A stretch of DNA of 64,000 bases from Erythrobacter sp. (GTDB lineage: Bacteria; Pseudomonadota; Alphaproteobacteria; Sphingomonadales; Sphingomonadaceae): NCBI GenBank assembly GCA_019739335.1, contig CP073261.1:2718001-2782000 (forward strand), read 5' to 3'. Each line of letters opens with the position of its first letter. The first letter of the stretch is position 1. A program made the translations under genes and the position numbers. Positions 53,111 to 63,021 of the stretch are shown in pieces. The notes beneath the pieces were generated by a model that worked only from the letters and a program-made list of their open reading frames with translations, was not told the DNA's origin and searched no databases.

Positions 53111-54756
53111 TGAAAAAAGATTTTACCCCGCAGGACGAACTGCTGTTTCTCGCGCTCGGTGGCAGCGGCGAGATCGGCATGAACGTCAATCTCTACGGTT
53201 GCCAGGGCAAGTGGCTGATGGTCGATCTCGGCATGAGCTTCGGCGCGAACGAGTATCCGGGCACCGAACTGATGTTCGCCGATCCGGAATTCATCGAGGA
53301 CCGCGCAAAGGACCTGCTCGCCATCGTGTTGACCCACGGGCACGAGGACCATATCGGCGCGATCCCCTACTTCGCCGCCGATCTCGGCGTGCCGCTCTAT
53401 GCAACGCCGTTCACCGCCGAACTGATCCGTCGCAAGCTGGACGAGGCCGGGCTGAGCCGGGCTGTCGAGCTGAACGTGATCGACGAGGATCACGGCAGCT
53501 TCAATATCGGCCCTTTCGGGATCACCTACCTACCGCTGGCGCACTCGATTGCCGAGGGTAACGCGCTGCTGATCGACACGCCGTACGGTCGCGTGTTCCA
53601 TACCGGCGACTGGAAGCTGGATGAAGACCCTATCGTCGGCGTGCCCGCTACGGTGGCCGAACTCACCGCCATCGGTGACGAAGGCGTGCTGGCGATGGTG
53701 TGCGATTCAACAAATGTCTTCAATCCGGAGGCGTCGGGCAGCGAGGGCGCGGTCTATCGCGGGCTGCTGGAGGAAGTGGGCAACCACCGCGGCAAGCGTG
53801 TACTGGTGACGACCTTTGCTTCGAACGTCGCCCGGTTGCAGACATTGGGCGCGGTGGCGCAGGAAACCGGGCGGCGACTGTGCATTGCCGGGCGCTCGCT
53901 CGACCGGATCATCGAAGTCGCCAAGGGCAGCGGCTACCTGCGCGATTTCCCGGAGACGGTGGACTTCAACACTGCGATGGCCCTTCCGCGCGGTGAAGTC
54001 ATGATCCTCGCCACCGGCGGCCAGGGCGAGCCGCGTGCGGCGTTGAGCCGTATCGCCGAGGAAAGTCACCAGATCGAACTGTCACAGGGCGACGTCGTAT
54101 TGTTCTCCAGCCGTGTCATTCCCGGCAACGAGATTGCTATCGGGCGGGTGCAAAACATGCTCGCGACGCGCGGGATCGTGATGGTGAGCGACCGGCAGGC
54201 GGATATCCATGTGTCCGGCCATCCCGGCAGGCCGGAGCTGGAAGCGCTCTATGGTTGGCTGCGGCCGGATATTCTCGTCCCGGTGCACGGCGAAATCCGC
54301 CACATGCAGGAACAGGTGCGGGTGGGCCGTGCCGCCGGGATTGAGCACAACGTGTTCCAGAAGAACGGCGATATCATACGCTTGGCTCCCGGCGTCCCGT
54401 CCAAGCTGGCCGAGGTGCGCACCGGGAGGCTGGTGCTGGACGGCGATATCCTCGTGCCCTCCGATGGAGATGCGATCACCATGCGCCGCCGAATCTCCCG
54501 CGACGGGATGCTCTATGTGGTGCTGGACGGGCAGGGCGGGGTGCAGATCGACGGGATCGGCCTGCCGCTGGACGAGGACTACGACCTCTTCGTCGCCGAA
54601 GCGCAGGCCGATGTGGTGGCGGCGCTGGGCAAGCTGCAAAAGGGCCGCCGCGCCGATCCTGACGCGATCATGGAAGCCGCCCGGCTTGCCGCGCGAAAGG
54701 CCGCGCAGCGCTGGTCCGGCAAAAAGCCGCAGACGCGAGTGATAATGGTCGGCTAA
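53110..54756 (+). CDS. rnj: ribonuclease J
   Basis: Metallo-beta-lactamase/beta-CASP nuclease with 5'-exonuclease and endonuclease activity on mRNA and rRNA precursors, 548 residues. Metal ligands: HGHEDHIGAIPY (motif 2), AHSIAEGNALLIDTPYGRVFHTGDWK (motifs 3-4), and beta-CASP elements CDSTNVFNPEASGSE, TTFASNVARL, ATGGQGEP and HVSGHPGRPELEALY with the C-terminal HGE. Together with RNase III in this window it is a core RNA-decay enzyme. Confidence 0.96.
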   Translation: MKKDFTPQDELLFLALGGSGEIGMNVNLYGCQGKWLMVDLGMSFGANEYPGTELMFADPEFIEDRAKDLLAIVLTHGHEDHIGAIPYFAADLGVPLYATPFTAELIRRKLDEAGLSRAVELNVIDEDHGSFNIGPFGITYLPLAHSIAEGNALLIDTPYGRVFHTGDWKLDEDPIVGVPATVAELTAIGDEGVLAMVCDSTNVFNPEASGSEGAVYRGLLEEVGNHRGKRVLVTTFASNVARLQTLGAVAQETGRRLCIAGRSLDRIIEVAKGSGYLRDFPETVDFNTAMALPRGEVMILATGGQGEPRAALSRIAEESHQIELSQGDVVLFSSRVIPGNEIAIGRVQNMLATRGIVMVSDRQADIHVSGHPGRPELEALYGWLRPDILVPVHGEIRHMQEQVRVGRAAGIEHNVFQKNGDIIRLAPGVPSKLAEVRTGRLVLDGDILVPSDGDAITMRRRISRDGMLYVVLDGQGGVQIDGIGLPLDEDYDLFVAEAQADVVAALGKLQKGRRADPDAIMEAARLAARKAAQRWSGKKPQTRVIMVG

Positions 54757-54766
54757 GGACACCGCG

Positions 54767-55042
54767 ATGAAGATCACCTCCATCGTTGCGATCTATGCCC
54801 TGTGCTGGGTGATGTGCGCCTTCCTGCTGCTCCCCTTCGGCGTGCGCACGGCAGACGAGGCGGGGGTCGAGAAAGTGCCGGGTCAGGCCGACAGCGCGCC
54901 GGTGGATTTCCGCCCCGGCAGGCTGGCCCTGCGCGCCACGGTGTTCGCGGCGGTCGTCTGCGGACTGTACGTGGCGAACTATGTCGAGGGTTGGGTGACG
55001 GTGGACGACATCAACATCTTTGGCACCCCGCCGGGATACTGA
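54767..55042 (+). CDS. DUF1467 family membrane protein
   Basis: A 91-residue protein with two membrane helices (about 6-25 and 60-76) and a PFGVRTADEAG loop, the pattern of DUF1467, a conserved alphaproteobacterial family found after rnj. Function unknown. Ten bases after rnj, so it is the last gene of this transcription unit; the next gene faces it. Confidence 0.9.
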   Translation: MKITSIVAIYALCWVMCAFLLLPFGVRTADEAGVEKVPGQADSAPVDFRPGRLALRATVFAAVVCGLYVANYVEGWVTVDDINIFGTPPGY

Positions 55043-55045
55043 GCC

Positions 55046-57631
55046 TTATGTCCGCAGCCGGTCGATGGCCTGCGCCAACGCTACATAGAGCTTGCCCGCA
55101 TCGCTGGATAGCAGGGTAACTGCCAGCGCATTGCCATCGCGGGTCGACAGCACTTCGCGCAGCATCGCTTCGAAATCGTGGATGAAGCGGTTCACGGTCT
55201 CGCGGAATTCGGCATCCTCGCCATAGATTTCCACCACCGCACGCGACTCCTGCCGATTGAGCAAGCGCACCGCGCGGCGGGTGAAAATCCCGCGGTCCCC
55301 GCGCAGATAATGCGCCCACTGCGTATCTGACACTTCGTTGTCGAAGGCCTTGGAGATATCGATCGAAGAAGAATTGAGCGATTCGGTTATCAGCGCGATG
55401 CGGCGCGAAAAATCGGTATCGATCCGCTCTTCGGTGCGTTCGCGGGCATAGGCGATGCGGCTCTCGAGATTGCCCGTCAACTCGTTCACCTTGGCCAGCT
55501 GATCGCGCAGCGCGACGGTCGTCCTGCGGCCCCGCTCGGCAGCCTGTGCGGCTGCGGCTTCGAGTTCGGCGATGGCGGCGGCGGCATCCTCGCGGATTGC
55601 CTCGGCCACCCGCTCTCGGCTCTGGCCGGCGATAGTCCCGGCGATTTCCTCAACCATCTCGCGCTGGTTGTCCCGCAGCCCCGCCAGAGCCTGCGTGGCC
55701 GAACCCGAAAGCACCTCGATTGCATTGCGCAATTCGTCGCCGGTGCGCTCGGCCAGCTTCCCGGTTTCGTCATTGAGCACAGCAATCTGGTTTTCCAGCG
55801 CGCGCAGATGCCCGATGGCGGAAACGCTGCCCTGCTCGGCCGAACCGACATGCATCGCCAGTGCCGCTCCGTGGCTTTCGGCGTCGGCTACCACACTTGC
55901 CAGCCGGGTCGCCTCATCGGCGAAATTGCTGAGCCGCGCCTCGGCGCTGCCTATGGCCTGAGCGAGCGAGCCTTGCGAATGTTCGGCGCTGGCACGAATG
56001 ATTTCGAGCAGGCGCACGCCGTCATCGGTCAGCCGGGCGACATGAGCGCTGTTTTCTTCCAGTGCGGCACGGCTCAGTTCCAGCCGCTCGGCGAACTCCT
56101 GAGCTGCCATTCCCAGGCCGGTGCGGGCATCGTCGCCTTCGCAGGCGATGCGGCGCATATCGGCGTCGATCTCGGAGAGACGCTCGTAAAGGCCCTCGCT
56201 GCGTTTTGCCAGTTCTTCGACCAGCGCGACGTAATCCTCGCGCCGCTGCGCCAGTCGCTTCTCGAAGGCTGCAATCCGCGCTTCGAGTTCGGACAACTCT
56301 CGCTCTTCGTTGTGACGAATCGCAGCCCGCCTCTCGACAATATCCGCATCGAAGGACGCCAGACTTCCTGCAATCCGCGCTTCAGCCTCGCCTGCCTCCT
56401 GGGAGATAAGGGTTAGCCTATGTCGCGCCGATGAGAGGCCAGCCTCGTCAGCCCGGGCGATCTCGGCCAGGGCATCGGCCATCCGCGCTTCGAGTGCAGC
56501 TACAGCCGCGGACCACGCGGTGCGCGCCGATTCGTGGCCGTCCTGAAGCCGGGACAGCAAGGTTTCACCATCGCTGGAGAGCATCTCCAACCGAACCTGC
56601 AGGGCCGAAAGTGCTTCCTGCTCGGCTTCGCGTTGACCGGCCATGCGGACAGAAAGAGTGGAGGCGAGTTCGTCCGCGCGCAGGCGTAGTGAGGCAAAGG
56701 CGGCATCCTCGGATTCAACCATGTCGGTACGAAAAGCCTCGCTCACTTCGCGCAACTTGCCGAAGCGGGCCTGCGTCACTTCGCCAAGAGTTTCGATCTG
56801 CCGATCAAACGAATCGAGCGTTGCGCGCACCTTGTCGCCGATTTGCTCGACGTGCTTCTGCCCGGCTTCGCCGAACTCGTTCAGGCGGGCAAAACCATCC
56901 ACCAGCCCGTCGATTTGCTGGTGCGCCACATTGCCGGCGTTGCCGATCTGGTTGCTCATGTCGCGCGCGGCATTGGTAAGCACCGGCAGTTGATCGCGCA
57001 GGCTTTCCATATTGGCGAGCGCGCCAGTGCTGACCTGGCCGATGGTTTCGACCTGGGCGCTGTTGTCCCGTATAAGACCCTGCAAACGATCGGCATTTTC
57101 GGAGAGACGCTCGCTCGCCACGCGACCCAGCGATTCCAGATCGCGCGATTGCGCGGCAATGAATTCGCGCGCCAGGCTCAGCTCGCGGTTGACCACGGTG
57201 AGCCGCGCTTCGAGCAGCGAAGATTCCTTTGCCAGCGCCCGCGCCGCGTCAGTAAATCGGTTGGCTTCACGGCGGCTGTTGCGCATTGCCAGTAGCCATA
57301 CGCCGATTACCAGCAGTACCGGCATGGACCAGTTTGCGATCCAGCCGGTCCATGCTTCAGGCGTGGCTCCGGTGAGCATTTGCGGGCCGTGAACCCAGCC
57401 GAAAAAGCCGGTCCAGCCGAGGATCACGGCGATGGCTATAGCTGGTGTAACCCAGACCCCGCGCGGCGCGCTTGGCGCTTCCTCCGTCCATCCGCCTTCG
57501 CCGTATTCCGGTTCCCGATAGGCAGGTTCCTCGTGCGCGGCTTCGGCACAGTCCTCGTCCCGGCCAAACGTGGGTTCGCTGAGGGTGTCGGTTCCTTCCT
57601 CGAAGGACAGGAGGCTGCGGCGGCTGGTCAT
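55046..57631 (-). CDS. TipN-like bitopic coiled-coil polarity protein candidate
   Basis: An 861-residue protein. The N-terminal ~55 residues are acidic; two membrane helices follow (about 58-80 and 98-117), then a very long, Glu/Ala/Arg-rich helical region (about 118-745) of heptad-like repeats, and a small soluble C-terminal domain (about 770-861, DTQWAHYLRGDRGIFTRRAVRLLN). This layout resembles Caulobacter TipN (882 residues, two N-terminal helices plus coiled coil), which marks the new pole and sets polarity; sequence identity is not assessable here. It is divergent from the Hpt-like gene across about 70 bp. Confidence 0.6.
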   Translation of the reverse strand: MTSRRSLLSFEEGTDTLSEPTFGRDEDCAEAAHEEPAYREPEYGEGGWTEEAPSAPRGVWVTPAIAIAVILGWTGFFGWVHGPQMLTGATPEAWTGWIANWSMPVLLVIGVWLLAMRNSRREANRFTDAARALAKESSLLEARLTVVNRELSLAREFIAAQSRDLESLGRVASERLSENADRLQGLIRDNSAQVETIGQVSTGALANMESLRDQLPVLTNAARDMSNQIGNAGNVAHQQIDGLVDGFARLNEFGEAGQKHVEQIGDKVRATLDSFDRQIETLGEVTQARFGKLREVSEAFRTDMVESEDAAFASLRLRADELASTLSVRMAGQREAEQEALSALQVRLEMLSSDGETLLSRLQDGHESARTAWSAAVAALEARMADALAEIARADEAGLSSARHRLTLISQEAGEAEARIAGSLASFDADIVERRAAIRHNEERELSELEARIAAFEKRLAQRREDYVALVEELAKRSEGLYERLSEIDADMRRIACEGDDARTGLGMAAQEFAERLELSRAALEENSAHVARLTDDGVRLLEIIRASAEHSQGSLAQAIGSAEARLSNFADEATRLASVVADAESHGAALAMHVGSAEQGSVSAIGHLRALENQIAVLNDETGKLAERTGDELRNAIEVLSGSATQALAGLRDNQREMVEEIAGTIAGQSRERVAEAIREDAAAAIAELEAAAAQAAERGRRTTVALRDQLAKVNELTGNLESRIAYARERTEERIDTDFSRRIALITESLNSSSIDISKAFDNEVSDTQWAHYLRGDRGIFTRRAVRLLNRQESRAVVEIYGEDAEFRETVNRFIHDFEAMLREVLSTRDGNALAVTLLSSDAGKLYVALAQAIDRLRT

Positions 57632-57701
57632 GTCGCTATACCTAACACAATGTAAAACGCTTGAAACCCCGTCTTAACCGGTTCTCCTCCATCAGGTGGG
57701 A

Positions 57702-58019
57702 ATGGCTTATGCAAAGGGTGACTTCGAACTTGCTTTGACCGCTGCCGCTGGTGACGACGCCGCGTTGTTTGCGGAATTGCGCCGTGGCTTTGCCGAAAGC
57801 CTGGACGGTCAGATCGATCTCCTCCAGCGGGCGCGGTGCGATGGCAACTGGCGCACTGCCGCACAGCGCTTGCGTGGACTCGGGGCGAGTTTTCACGCAG
57901 GTGACCTGGTGTCGCTAGCGGAAGAGGCCCTGGAAGGTGCTCCCGGCGATCCGGTGGTGTTGCGCAAGCTGGGTGTTTTCGCCGCCCAATTCTCAGGGCA
58001 GTTCTCCGCCCACACCTGA
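57702..58019 (+). CDS. Hpt-domain-like protein lacking the phospho-histidine
   Basis: A 105-residue single-domain protein that fits a histidine-phosphotransfer (Hpt) four-helix bundle: GDFELALTAAAGDDAALFAELRRGFAES, then WRTAAQRLRGLGASFHAGDLVSLAEEALEG in place of the Hpt motif (A)HxLKGxxxxxGAxxLxxLxxxLE. The phosphorylated His position is Gln55. It may bind a kinase or response regulator without accepting phosphate, or be a structural scaffold. The ATG at 57702 has AGGTGGG before it; a GTG at 57696 is an alternative. Confidence 0.6.
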   Translation: MAYAKGDFELALTAAAGDDAALFAELRRGFAESLDGQIDLLQRARCDGNWRTAAQRLRGLGASFHAGDLVSLAEEALEGAPGDPVVLRKLGVFAAQFSGQFSAHT

Positions 58020-58061
58020 TCGCAGCTTGGCAGCACGGCTCCGCGCCCCTAGCTTGCGGGC

Positions 58062-59252
58062 TTGGGATCGTTGGCCGGGAGCCTGAAGTTTTTGCGCGCC
58101 GTACTTATCAGCCTGCCACAACCGGGGGAGGGCGCTCAGCCTTTGATAGCCGGCAAAAGCATCGCGCAACGGCAATTGCTGTTCGCGCGGGAATGCGGAT
58201 GCTCAATGGTAATTGCACATGGCGGCGGAGCTTCGCCCGATGCAGTCGCCCTGCGGCACGCAGCAGAGCGCGCCGGAATGCGCTATCAGGCGATTTCGAC
58301 CAGCCATGCCTTGCCCGGAGCCATCGGCGAAGCTGACACCTTGCTGGTGCTGCAACCCGGCCTGTTGCCGGAAGCGCGCGTGGCGCTCGACCTGCTGCGC
58401 GCGGAAGGGGATCGGGTCCTGGTCGTCTCCGCCGGACCGGGCACGGCTGCGGGGTTCGAGCGGATCGATCTTGACCGTGCATGGGGCGGGGCGCTGACCT
58501 TGCCGGGCACATGGCTGACGCGGCTCAACAGCTTGCCAGAGGACGTGGCTCCGCAAGCCGCGCTGCTCCGCATTGCCCTGCAACAGCGCCTGCCGGAGGC
58601 ACGCCTGGCCGATGGCGTGCTGGATGACGGGCGCTGGGCAATCGTGTCCAACATGGAAGCCGCGCAGGTGCAGGAAAAGAGCTGGTTGCGCGCGACGCTG
58701 GGTGACGTGCAGCACTCTGCCCCCTCGCGCTGGCTGGCGCGGCAAGCAATCGGCCGGGCGGGGGCTTGGCTGAGTGAGCGTAGCTGGCCGCGACCTGCGT
58801 TGTTGGGGCTGGCTGCCCTGCTGTTGGGCGGAGGTTTGGCAAGCGCATGGTACGAAATGCCCGCGGCGGGCTTTGCGCTGGCGGCGCTGGCGGCTGTGAT
58901 GCTCGAAGGTTTCCTCGCCTTGTCGAGACTCGCCGTGGCTCCGTTCGGCAAGGTCGGGAGACTGGTATGGTTGCGGCGCGCTGTCGATGCTGCACTTTTG
59001 GTCATCGGAGTGTTGGCGATCGACAGCCTGGCCCAGCGCGCGCTTTTCCCGCCTCTGGTGCTGGTACTTGCCTTACTGTTGCTGGACCGAAGCGTGGTGC
59101 GCCCCTTCATCGAACCTATAAGTGACAGAGCTATTCTCGCAGGCAGTATCGCGCTGCTCTCAGGCATAGTCTCGCCTGAAGTGGCGATCATGCTGGCGGC
59201 GCTGTTGGTGCTGGTCGCCATGCTGGTTCCGCGAGGAATCCAGCGCGGATAA
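58062..59252 (+). CDS. membrane protein with nucleotidyltransferase-like N-terminal domain
   Basis: A 396-residue protein. The first ~200 residues look like an alpha/beta domain (PLIAGKSIAQRQLLFARECG, ADTLLVLQPGLLPEARVALD) reminiscent of sugar-phosphate nucleotidyltransferases, but without a clear GGxGxR loop; residues ~245-390 hold about five membrane helices. No CDP-alcohol phosphotransferase signature is visible. The start is uncertain (TTG at 58062 or 58071). Function unknown. Confidence 0.55.
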   Translation: MGSLAGSLKFLRAVLISLPQPGEGAQPLIAGKSIAQRQLLFARECGCSMVIAHGGGASPDAVALRHAAERAGMRYQAISTSHALPGAIGEADTLLVLQPGLLPEARVALDLLRAEGDRVLVVSAGPGTAAGFERIDLDRAWGGALTLPGTWLTRLNSLPEDVAPQAALLRIALQQRLPEARLADGVLDDGRWAIVSNMEAAQVQEKSWLRATLGDVQHSAPSRWLARQAIGRAGAWLSERSWPRPALLGLAALLLGGGLASAWYEMPAAGFALAALAAVMLEGFLALSRLAVAPFGKVGRLVWLRRAVDAALLVIGVLAIDSLAQRALFPPLVLVLALLLLDRSVVRPFIEPISDRAILAGSIALLSGIVSPEVAIMLAALLVLVAMLVPRGIQRG

Positions 59253-59286
59253 CGCGGAATTAACGCTGACCGGGTATTCCGCACGC

Positions 59287-60246
59287 ATGAGCAAGCAGAG
59301 CCTTTCCGGGACCACGGCGGATTCGGTCGAAGGAGTCCTGCGCGAAGAGCTGGCTCATGGCGACGGCATCCTGGCCACGGCGCGCCCGATCCTGCGCCAT
59401 TTGCTTGTAAATGACGGGCAGGGCCTGTTCAGCGATCAAGTCTTGGCCAGCGTGCGGGGAATGATGAACCACCTTGCCATCCAGTTGTTGCACGCACAGG
59501 CCGCACATGAGGATACGCAGGATCACGGAGCATTCGTGGGCGCGCGGGTTGATATGCTGGCGGCAGCCCTGCTGGATCGGGCTGCGCTACTTGGCCATGC
59601 CCATGCCCTCACAATCGAAGCCAACCTCAGCGATCGGTTGAGCCGTCGTAGTGGAATCGATGTCGTGCTTTCGCCGCTCTTGCAGGAACTGATGGCTGAC
59701 AGAGACCCAGAAATATCCGGTCTGGCAATGCAAACGCTCGCGGCGCAAGCGCGGTTCATGCAGCAAGCTCGACGGATGGAACTGCCGCTAAGCGAATTAC
59801 CCCAAGAATACTTCGATCTGATCTTAACCGTGTTCCGTGAAGTTTCGGCCGAAACTCTCGCTGACACGTCGGCAGCAGAGGCGACGCTGCGGGCTCAATA
59901 CGATCCTGCTGCCTGCCGCGTGGCAAGAATGAGCCGACTTATCGGCGCTTTGGAGCGACGGGCAAAGCGTGCGCTGGAAATGGATCACGCAGGTGTAGCG
60001 ATCTTCATCACCGCGCTGCACGTGGCATCAGGCCAACCGCGTGATATCGCCGTGCTCTCGCTGGGCGAGAACCAGGTCGCGCGCTTCGCATTGAGCCTTA
60101 GGGCGGCGGGTCTGGAACAGACAGCGGTGGAAGATCAGTTCCATTTCCTCCACCCGGACATAACGCTGCCCGAAGGATTCGATACTTTGCGAGCCGACCA
60201 GGCCGCAATCATGCTTGTCGATGCGCAACCTTGGGCGCTGCAATGA
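59287..60246 (+). CDS. helical protein of unknown function
   Basis: A 319-residue soluble, helix-rich protein (for example ILATARPILRHLLVNDGQGLF, DVVLSPLLQELMADRDPEIS, LRAAGLEQTAVEDQFHFLHP). Some stretches recall HEAT-like DUF2336 proteins, but I cannot confirm that family. The stop overlaps the kinase-like gene (ATGA at 60243), suggesting they work together. Confidence 0.6.
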   Translation: MSKQSLSGTTADSVEGVLREELAHGDGILATARPILRHLLVNDGQGLFSDQVLASVRGMMNHLAIQLLHAQAAHEDTQDHGAFVGARVDMLAAALLDRAALLGHAHALTIEANLSDRLSRRSGIDVVLSPLLQELMADRDPEISGLAMQTLAAQARFMQQARRMELPLSELPQEYFDLILTVFREVSAETLADTSAAEATLRAQYDPAACRVARMSRLIGALERRAKRALEMDHAGVAIFITALHVASGQPRDIAVLSLGENQVARFALSLRAAGLEQTAVEDQFHFLHPDITLPEGFDTLRADQAAIMLVDAQPWALQ

Positions 60247-61616
60247 TCCCGATGGGTGCCGCAAAAACCTATTCGGCCCGTGCGCGCACCGATGCCGATG
60301 ACAGGCTCATCGAGGCGGAAGAACCGTTGGCGAGTTTTCATCTGCGCGCTGGCGGCGAATTGCCGGGGCCGATCGTCACCCCCGCGCTGCTTGAACTGGT
60401 GCGCAAAGCGCGCAAGAGCGGGAAACGCGTGGCGCGCGCGATCCGGGCGCAAGACTCGCTCGAAAGCATCTCCGCCTGGGCCGAAGTGGTGCCGGGCAAG
60501 GCGGGCACAATTGTCAACCTTACCACTTGGACCGCTCAGGAAATTCCGGCCCAGAATGCGGGCGACCGAAACGTGGGGCACCTGGCGCTGGTGCGGCACC
60601 TGGCCGGGCTTTTCGCGCGGCTCGATGCCAGCCAAGGGCTGCTCGCGGTAGACTGGACTGCCCCGGATATGGACGAACTGGGCGAAGCGATGATGGCGGG
60701 TGTTGGTCGCCCGTGGACCGATTTTGCCGTCCCCGAAGGCGACAATCACCGGCAGCCGTTGCACTGGCGCCTGCTTGATGGAGCGAAGGTTTCCGCAGCC
60801 GGATCGCAACGCGAATGGGCTGCGCGACTGGTTCCACTCGGTCGCGAGGATCCCGGCAGCGAAGGATTCGATCTCTATCTGGTGCCGGACCGACCACTGC
60901 CCGAGACGCAACCGAAACCATCGCGGAAGTCCGATCGTGGCAAGGGCATCGGCCGCGATATTGCGCCTGTGTTGCGTCAGCCGGTCAGCCGGATCATCGC
61001 CAATGCGGAAACAATCCGCACCCAGCTTGCCGGGCCATTGGCGGATGAATACAGCAATTACGCCGCCGATATCGCGTCAGCCGGGGAACATCTACTGGGG
61101 CTGATCGACGACCTTACCACCCTGGAAATGGTCGAAGATGAGGACTTCGCACCTGCTCCAGATCCCATCGATCTTGCCGATGTGGCGCGTCGTGCGGCGG
61201 GCATACTCGGTGTCCGGGCAAGGGATCGGGGGATCATTCTCGATGCGCCGAAGGATGGCGAGAGCGTGCCTGCGGTGGGCGAATTCCGCCGGACCCTGCA
61301 GGTCCTGCTCAATCTGGTCGGCAATGCCATCCGCTATTCGCCCGAAGGCGGGCGAGTGTGGATCAGAGTTGAACAGGCGGGCATGCGCGCGCGCATTACG
61401 GTCGCCGATCAGGGCGAAGGGCTGGATGCGGAAGAACAGGCGCGGGTGTTCGCCAAGTTCGAACGCCTTGGGCGGCAGGGCGATGGCGGTTCAGGCCTCG
61501 GCCTCTACATCTCGCGCCGCCTTGCCGAAGCGATGGGTGGTTCGCTCAGCGTGGAGAGCGCGAAAGGGCAGGGGGCCCGTTTCACGCTCGAACTGCCGGG
61601 CAATCTGGATGCGTAG
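60243..61616 (+). CDS. histidine-kinase-like protein without phospho-acceptor histidine
   Basis: A 457-residue soluble protein. The last ~215 residues are a HisKA-HATPase pair: DIAPVLRQPVSRIIANAE occupies the H-box but reads A241-P242-V243-L244-R245-Q246-P247, so the conserved His is Pro242. The ATPase domain keeps N box (LLNLVGNAIRYSP, N361), G1 (DQGEGL) and G2 (GGSGLGLYISRR). The N-terminal ~230 residues have no sensor signature. Like Caulobacter DivL (Tyr at this site), it may regulate rather than phosphorylate. The start at 60243 overlaps the previous gene. Confidence 0.8.
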   Translation: MIPMGAAKTYSARARTDADDRLIEAEEPLASFHLRAGGELPGPIVTPALLELVRKARKSGKRVARAIRAQDSLESISAWAEVVPGKAGTIVNLTTWTAQEIPAQNAGDRNVGHLALVRHLAGLFARLDASQGLLAVDWTAPDMDELGEAMMAGVGRPWTDFAVPEGDNHRQPLHWRLLDGAKVSAAGSQREWAARLVPLGREDPGSEGFDLYLVPDRPLPETQPKPSRKSDRGKGIGRDIAPVLRQPVSRIIANAETIRTQLAGPLADEYSNYAADIASAGEHLLGLIDDLTTLEMVEDEDFAPAPDPIDLADVARRAAGILGVRARDRGIILDAPKDGESVPAVGEFRRTLQVLLNLVGNAIRYSPEGGRVWIRVEQAGMRARITVADQGEGLDAEEQARVFAKFERLGRQGDGGSGLGLYISRRLAEAMGGSLSVESAKGQGARFTLELPGNLDA

Positions 61617-61632
61617 CCAGAAGTTGTGAATC

Positions 61633-61701
61633 CCCGCAGAGGCGGGTTCCTCCTCGGAGGGAGCACCTTGCTCTCCTGAGGTCCCCGCCTCAGCAGGGAG
61701 C
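61633..61701. repeat. imperfect palindromic intergenic repeat
   Basis: TCCCCGCAGAGGCGGG... and ...CCCGCCTCAGCAGGGA form an imperfect inverted repeat between two convergent genes. Similar CCCGCCT/AGGCGGG palindromes are common in sphingomonad intergenic regions. It lacks a long T-run but could end transcripts from both sides. Confidence 0.55.
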
Positions 61702-61710
61702 CACGAGAGT

Positions 61711-62997
61711 TTAGCGTTCGCTCACGGGAACATAATCGCGCTCGGTAGGCCCGGTATACAACTGCCGCGGGCGACCGATGACCTGGCCGGGATCAGAAAT
61801 CATTTCGTTCCACTGCGCCACCCAGCCCACGGTGCGTGCCAGCGCGAACAGCGCGGTGAACATCGTAGTCGGGAAGCCGATGGCTGAAAGGATCACGCCG
61901 GAATAGAAATCGACGTTGGGGAAGAGCTTCTTCTCGATGAAATAGTCGTCGTTCAGCGCCATTTCCTCAAGCTGCAAGGCCGTTTCGAACACGGGATCCT
62001 TGACGTTCAGCGCATCGAACACTTCGCGCACCGTCTTCTGCATCACCGTCGCGCGCGGATCGTAGTTCTTGTACACCCGGTGACCGAAGCCCATCAGGCG
62101 GAACGGATCGTTCTTGTCCTTGGCCCGCTCCAGATAGTGCGGAATCCGGTCAGGGGTGCCGATTTCGCGCAACATGTTCAGCGCCGCCTCGTTCGCGCCG
62201 CCATGCGCAGGGCCCCACAGACAGGCGATGCCGGCGGAAATGCACGCGAACGGGTTCGCGCCCGACGAACCGGCGAGCCGCACGGTGGAGGTGGAAGCGT
62301 TCTGTTCGTGATCGGCGTGGAGGATGAAAATCCGGTCCATCGCCTTTTCCACCGCCGGGATCACTTCGTACTCCTCAGCCGGAACACCGAAGGTCATGCG
62401 CAGGAAATTGCCGGTATAGCTCAGCGAATTGAGCGGCTGCATGAAAGGCTGGCCGACCGAATACTTGTACGCCATTGCCGCAATCGTCGGCATCTTGGCG
62501 ATCAGCCGGTGCGAGCTGATCTTGCGATGTTCCGGATCCGAGATGTCGGTGCTGTCATGATAGAAGGCGGAGAGCGCCCCGACTACGCCGCACATGATTG
62601 CCATGGGATGCGCATCGCGACGGAAACCGCGATAGAAGGTCGAAAGCTGCTCATGCAGCATTGTGTGGCGAGTGATGGTATAGGTGAAATCCTCGAGCTC
62701 GGCAGCGCTCGGCAGTTCGCCGTTCAGTAGAAGGTAGCTGACCTCCATGAAGCTGGATTGTTCGGCCAACTGGCCGATCGGATAGCCGCGATGCAAAAGC
62801 ACGCCTTCATCGCCGTCGATAAAAGTCAGCGCGCTTTCGCAACTGGCGGTGGACTTGTAGCCCGGGTCGAACGTGAACTTACCCGTGGTGCCGTACAGCT
62901 TGCGGATGTCGATCACATCGGGCCCGCAACTTCCCTCCAACGTGGGGAAATCATAGCTTTCGCCGCCGACTGCCAGTGTTGCCTGCTTGTCCGCCAA
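61711..62997 (-). CDS. gltA: citrate synthase
   Basis: Condenses oxaloacetate and acetyl-CoA in the TCA cycle. It is 428 residues, hexameric type. Catalytic His and Asp lie in [43 protein letters not shown] and [17 protein letters not shown] start at 62997 with a strong AAGGAG seven bases upstream. It follows gltX by 24 bp on the same strand. Confidence 0.97.
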   Translation of the reverse strand: MADKQATLAVGGESYDFPTLEGSCGPDVIDIRKLYGTTGKFTFDPGYKSTASCESALTFIDGDEGVLLHRGYPIGQLAEQSSFMEVSYLLLNGELPSAAELEDFTYTITRHTMLHEQLSTFYRGFRRDAHPMAIMCGVVGALSAFYHDSTDISDPEHRKISSHRLIAKMPTIAAMAYKYSVGQPFMQPLNSLSYTGNFLRMTFGVPAEEYEVIPAVEKAMDRIFILHADHEQNASTSTVRLAGSSGANPFACISAGIACLWGPAHGGANEAALNMLREIGTPDRIPHYLERAKDKNDPFRLMGFGHRVYKNYDPRATVMQKTVREVFDALNVKDPVFETALQLEEMALNDDYFIEKKLFPNVDFYSGVILSAIGFPTTMFTALFALARTVGWVAQWNEMISDPGQVIGRPRQLYTGPTERDYVPVSER

Positions 62998-63021
62998 GGG
63001 AAATCTCCTTCAAAAATCCAG

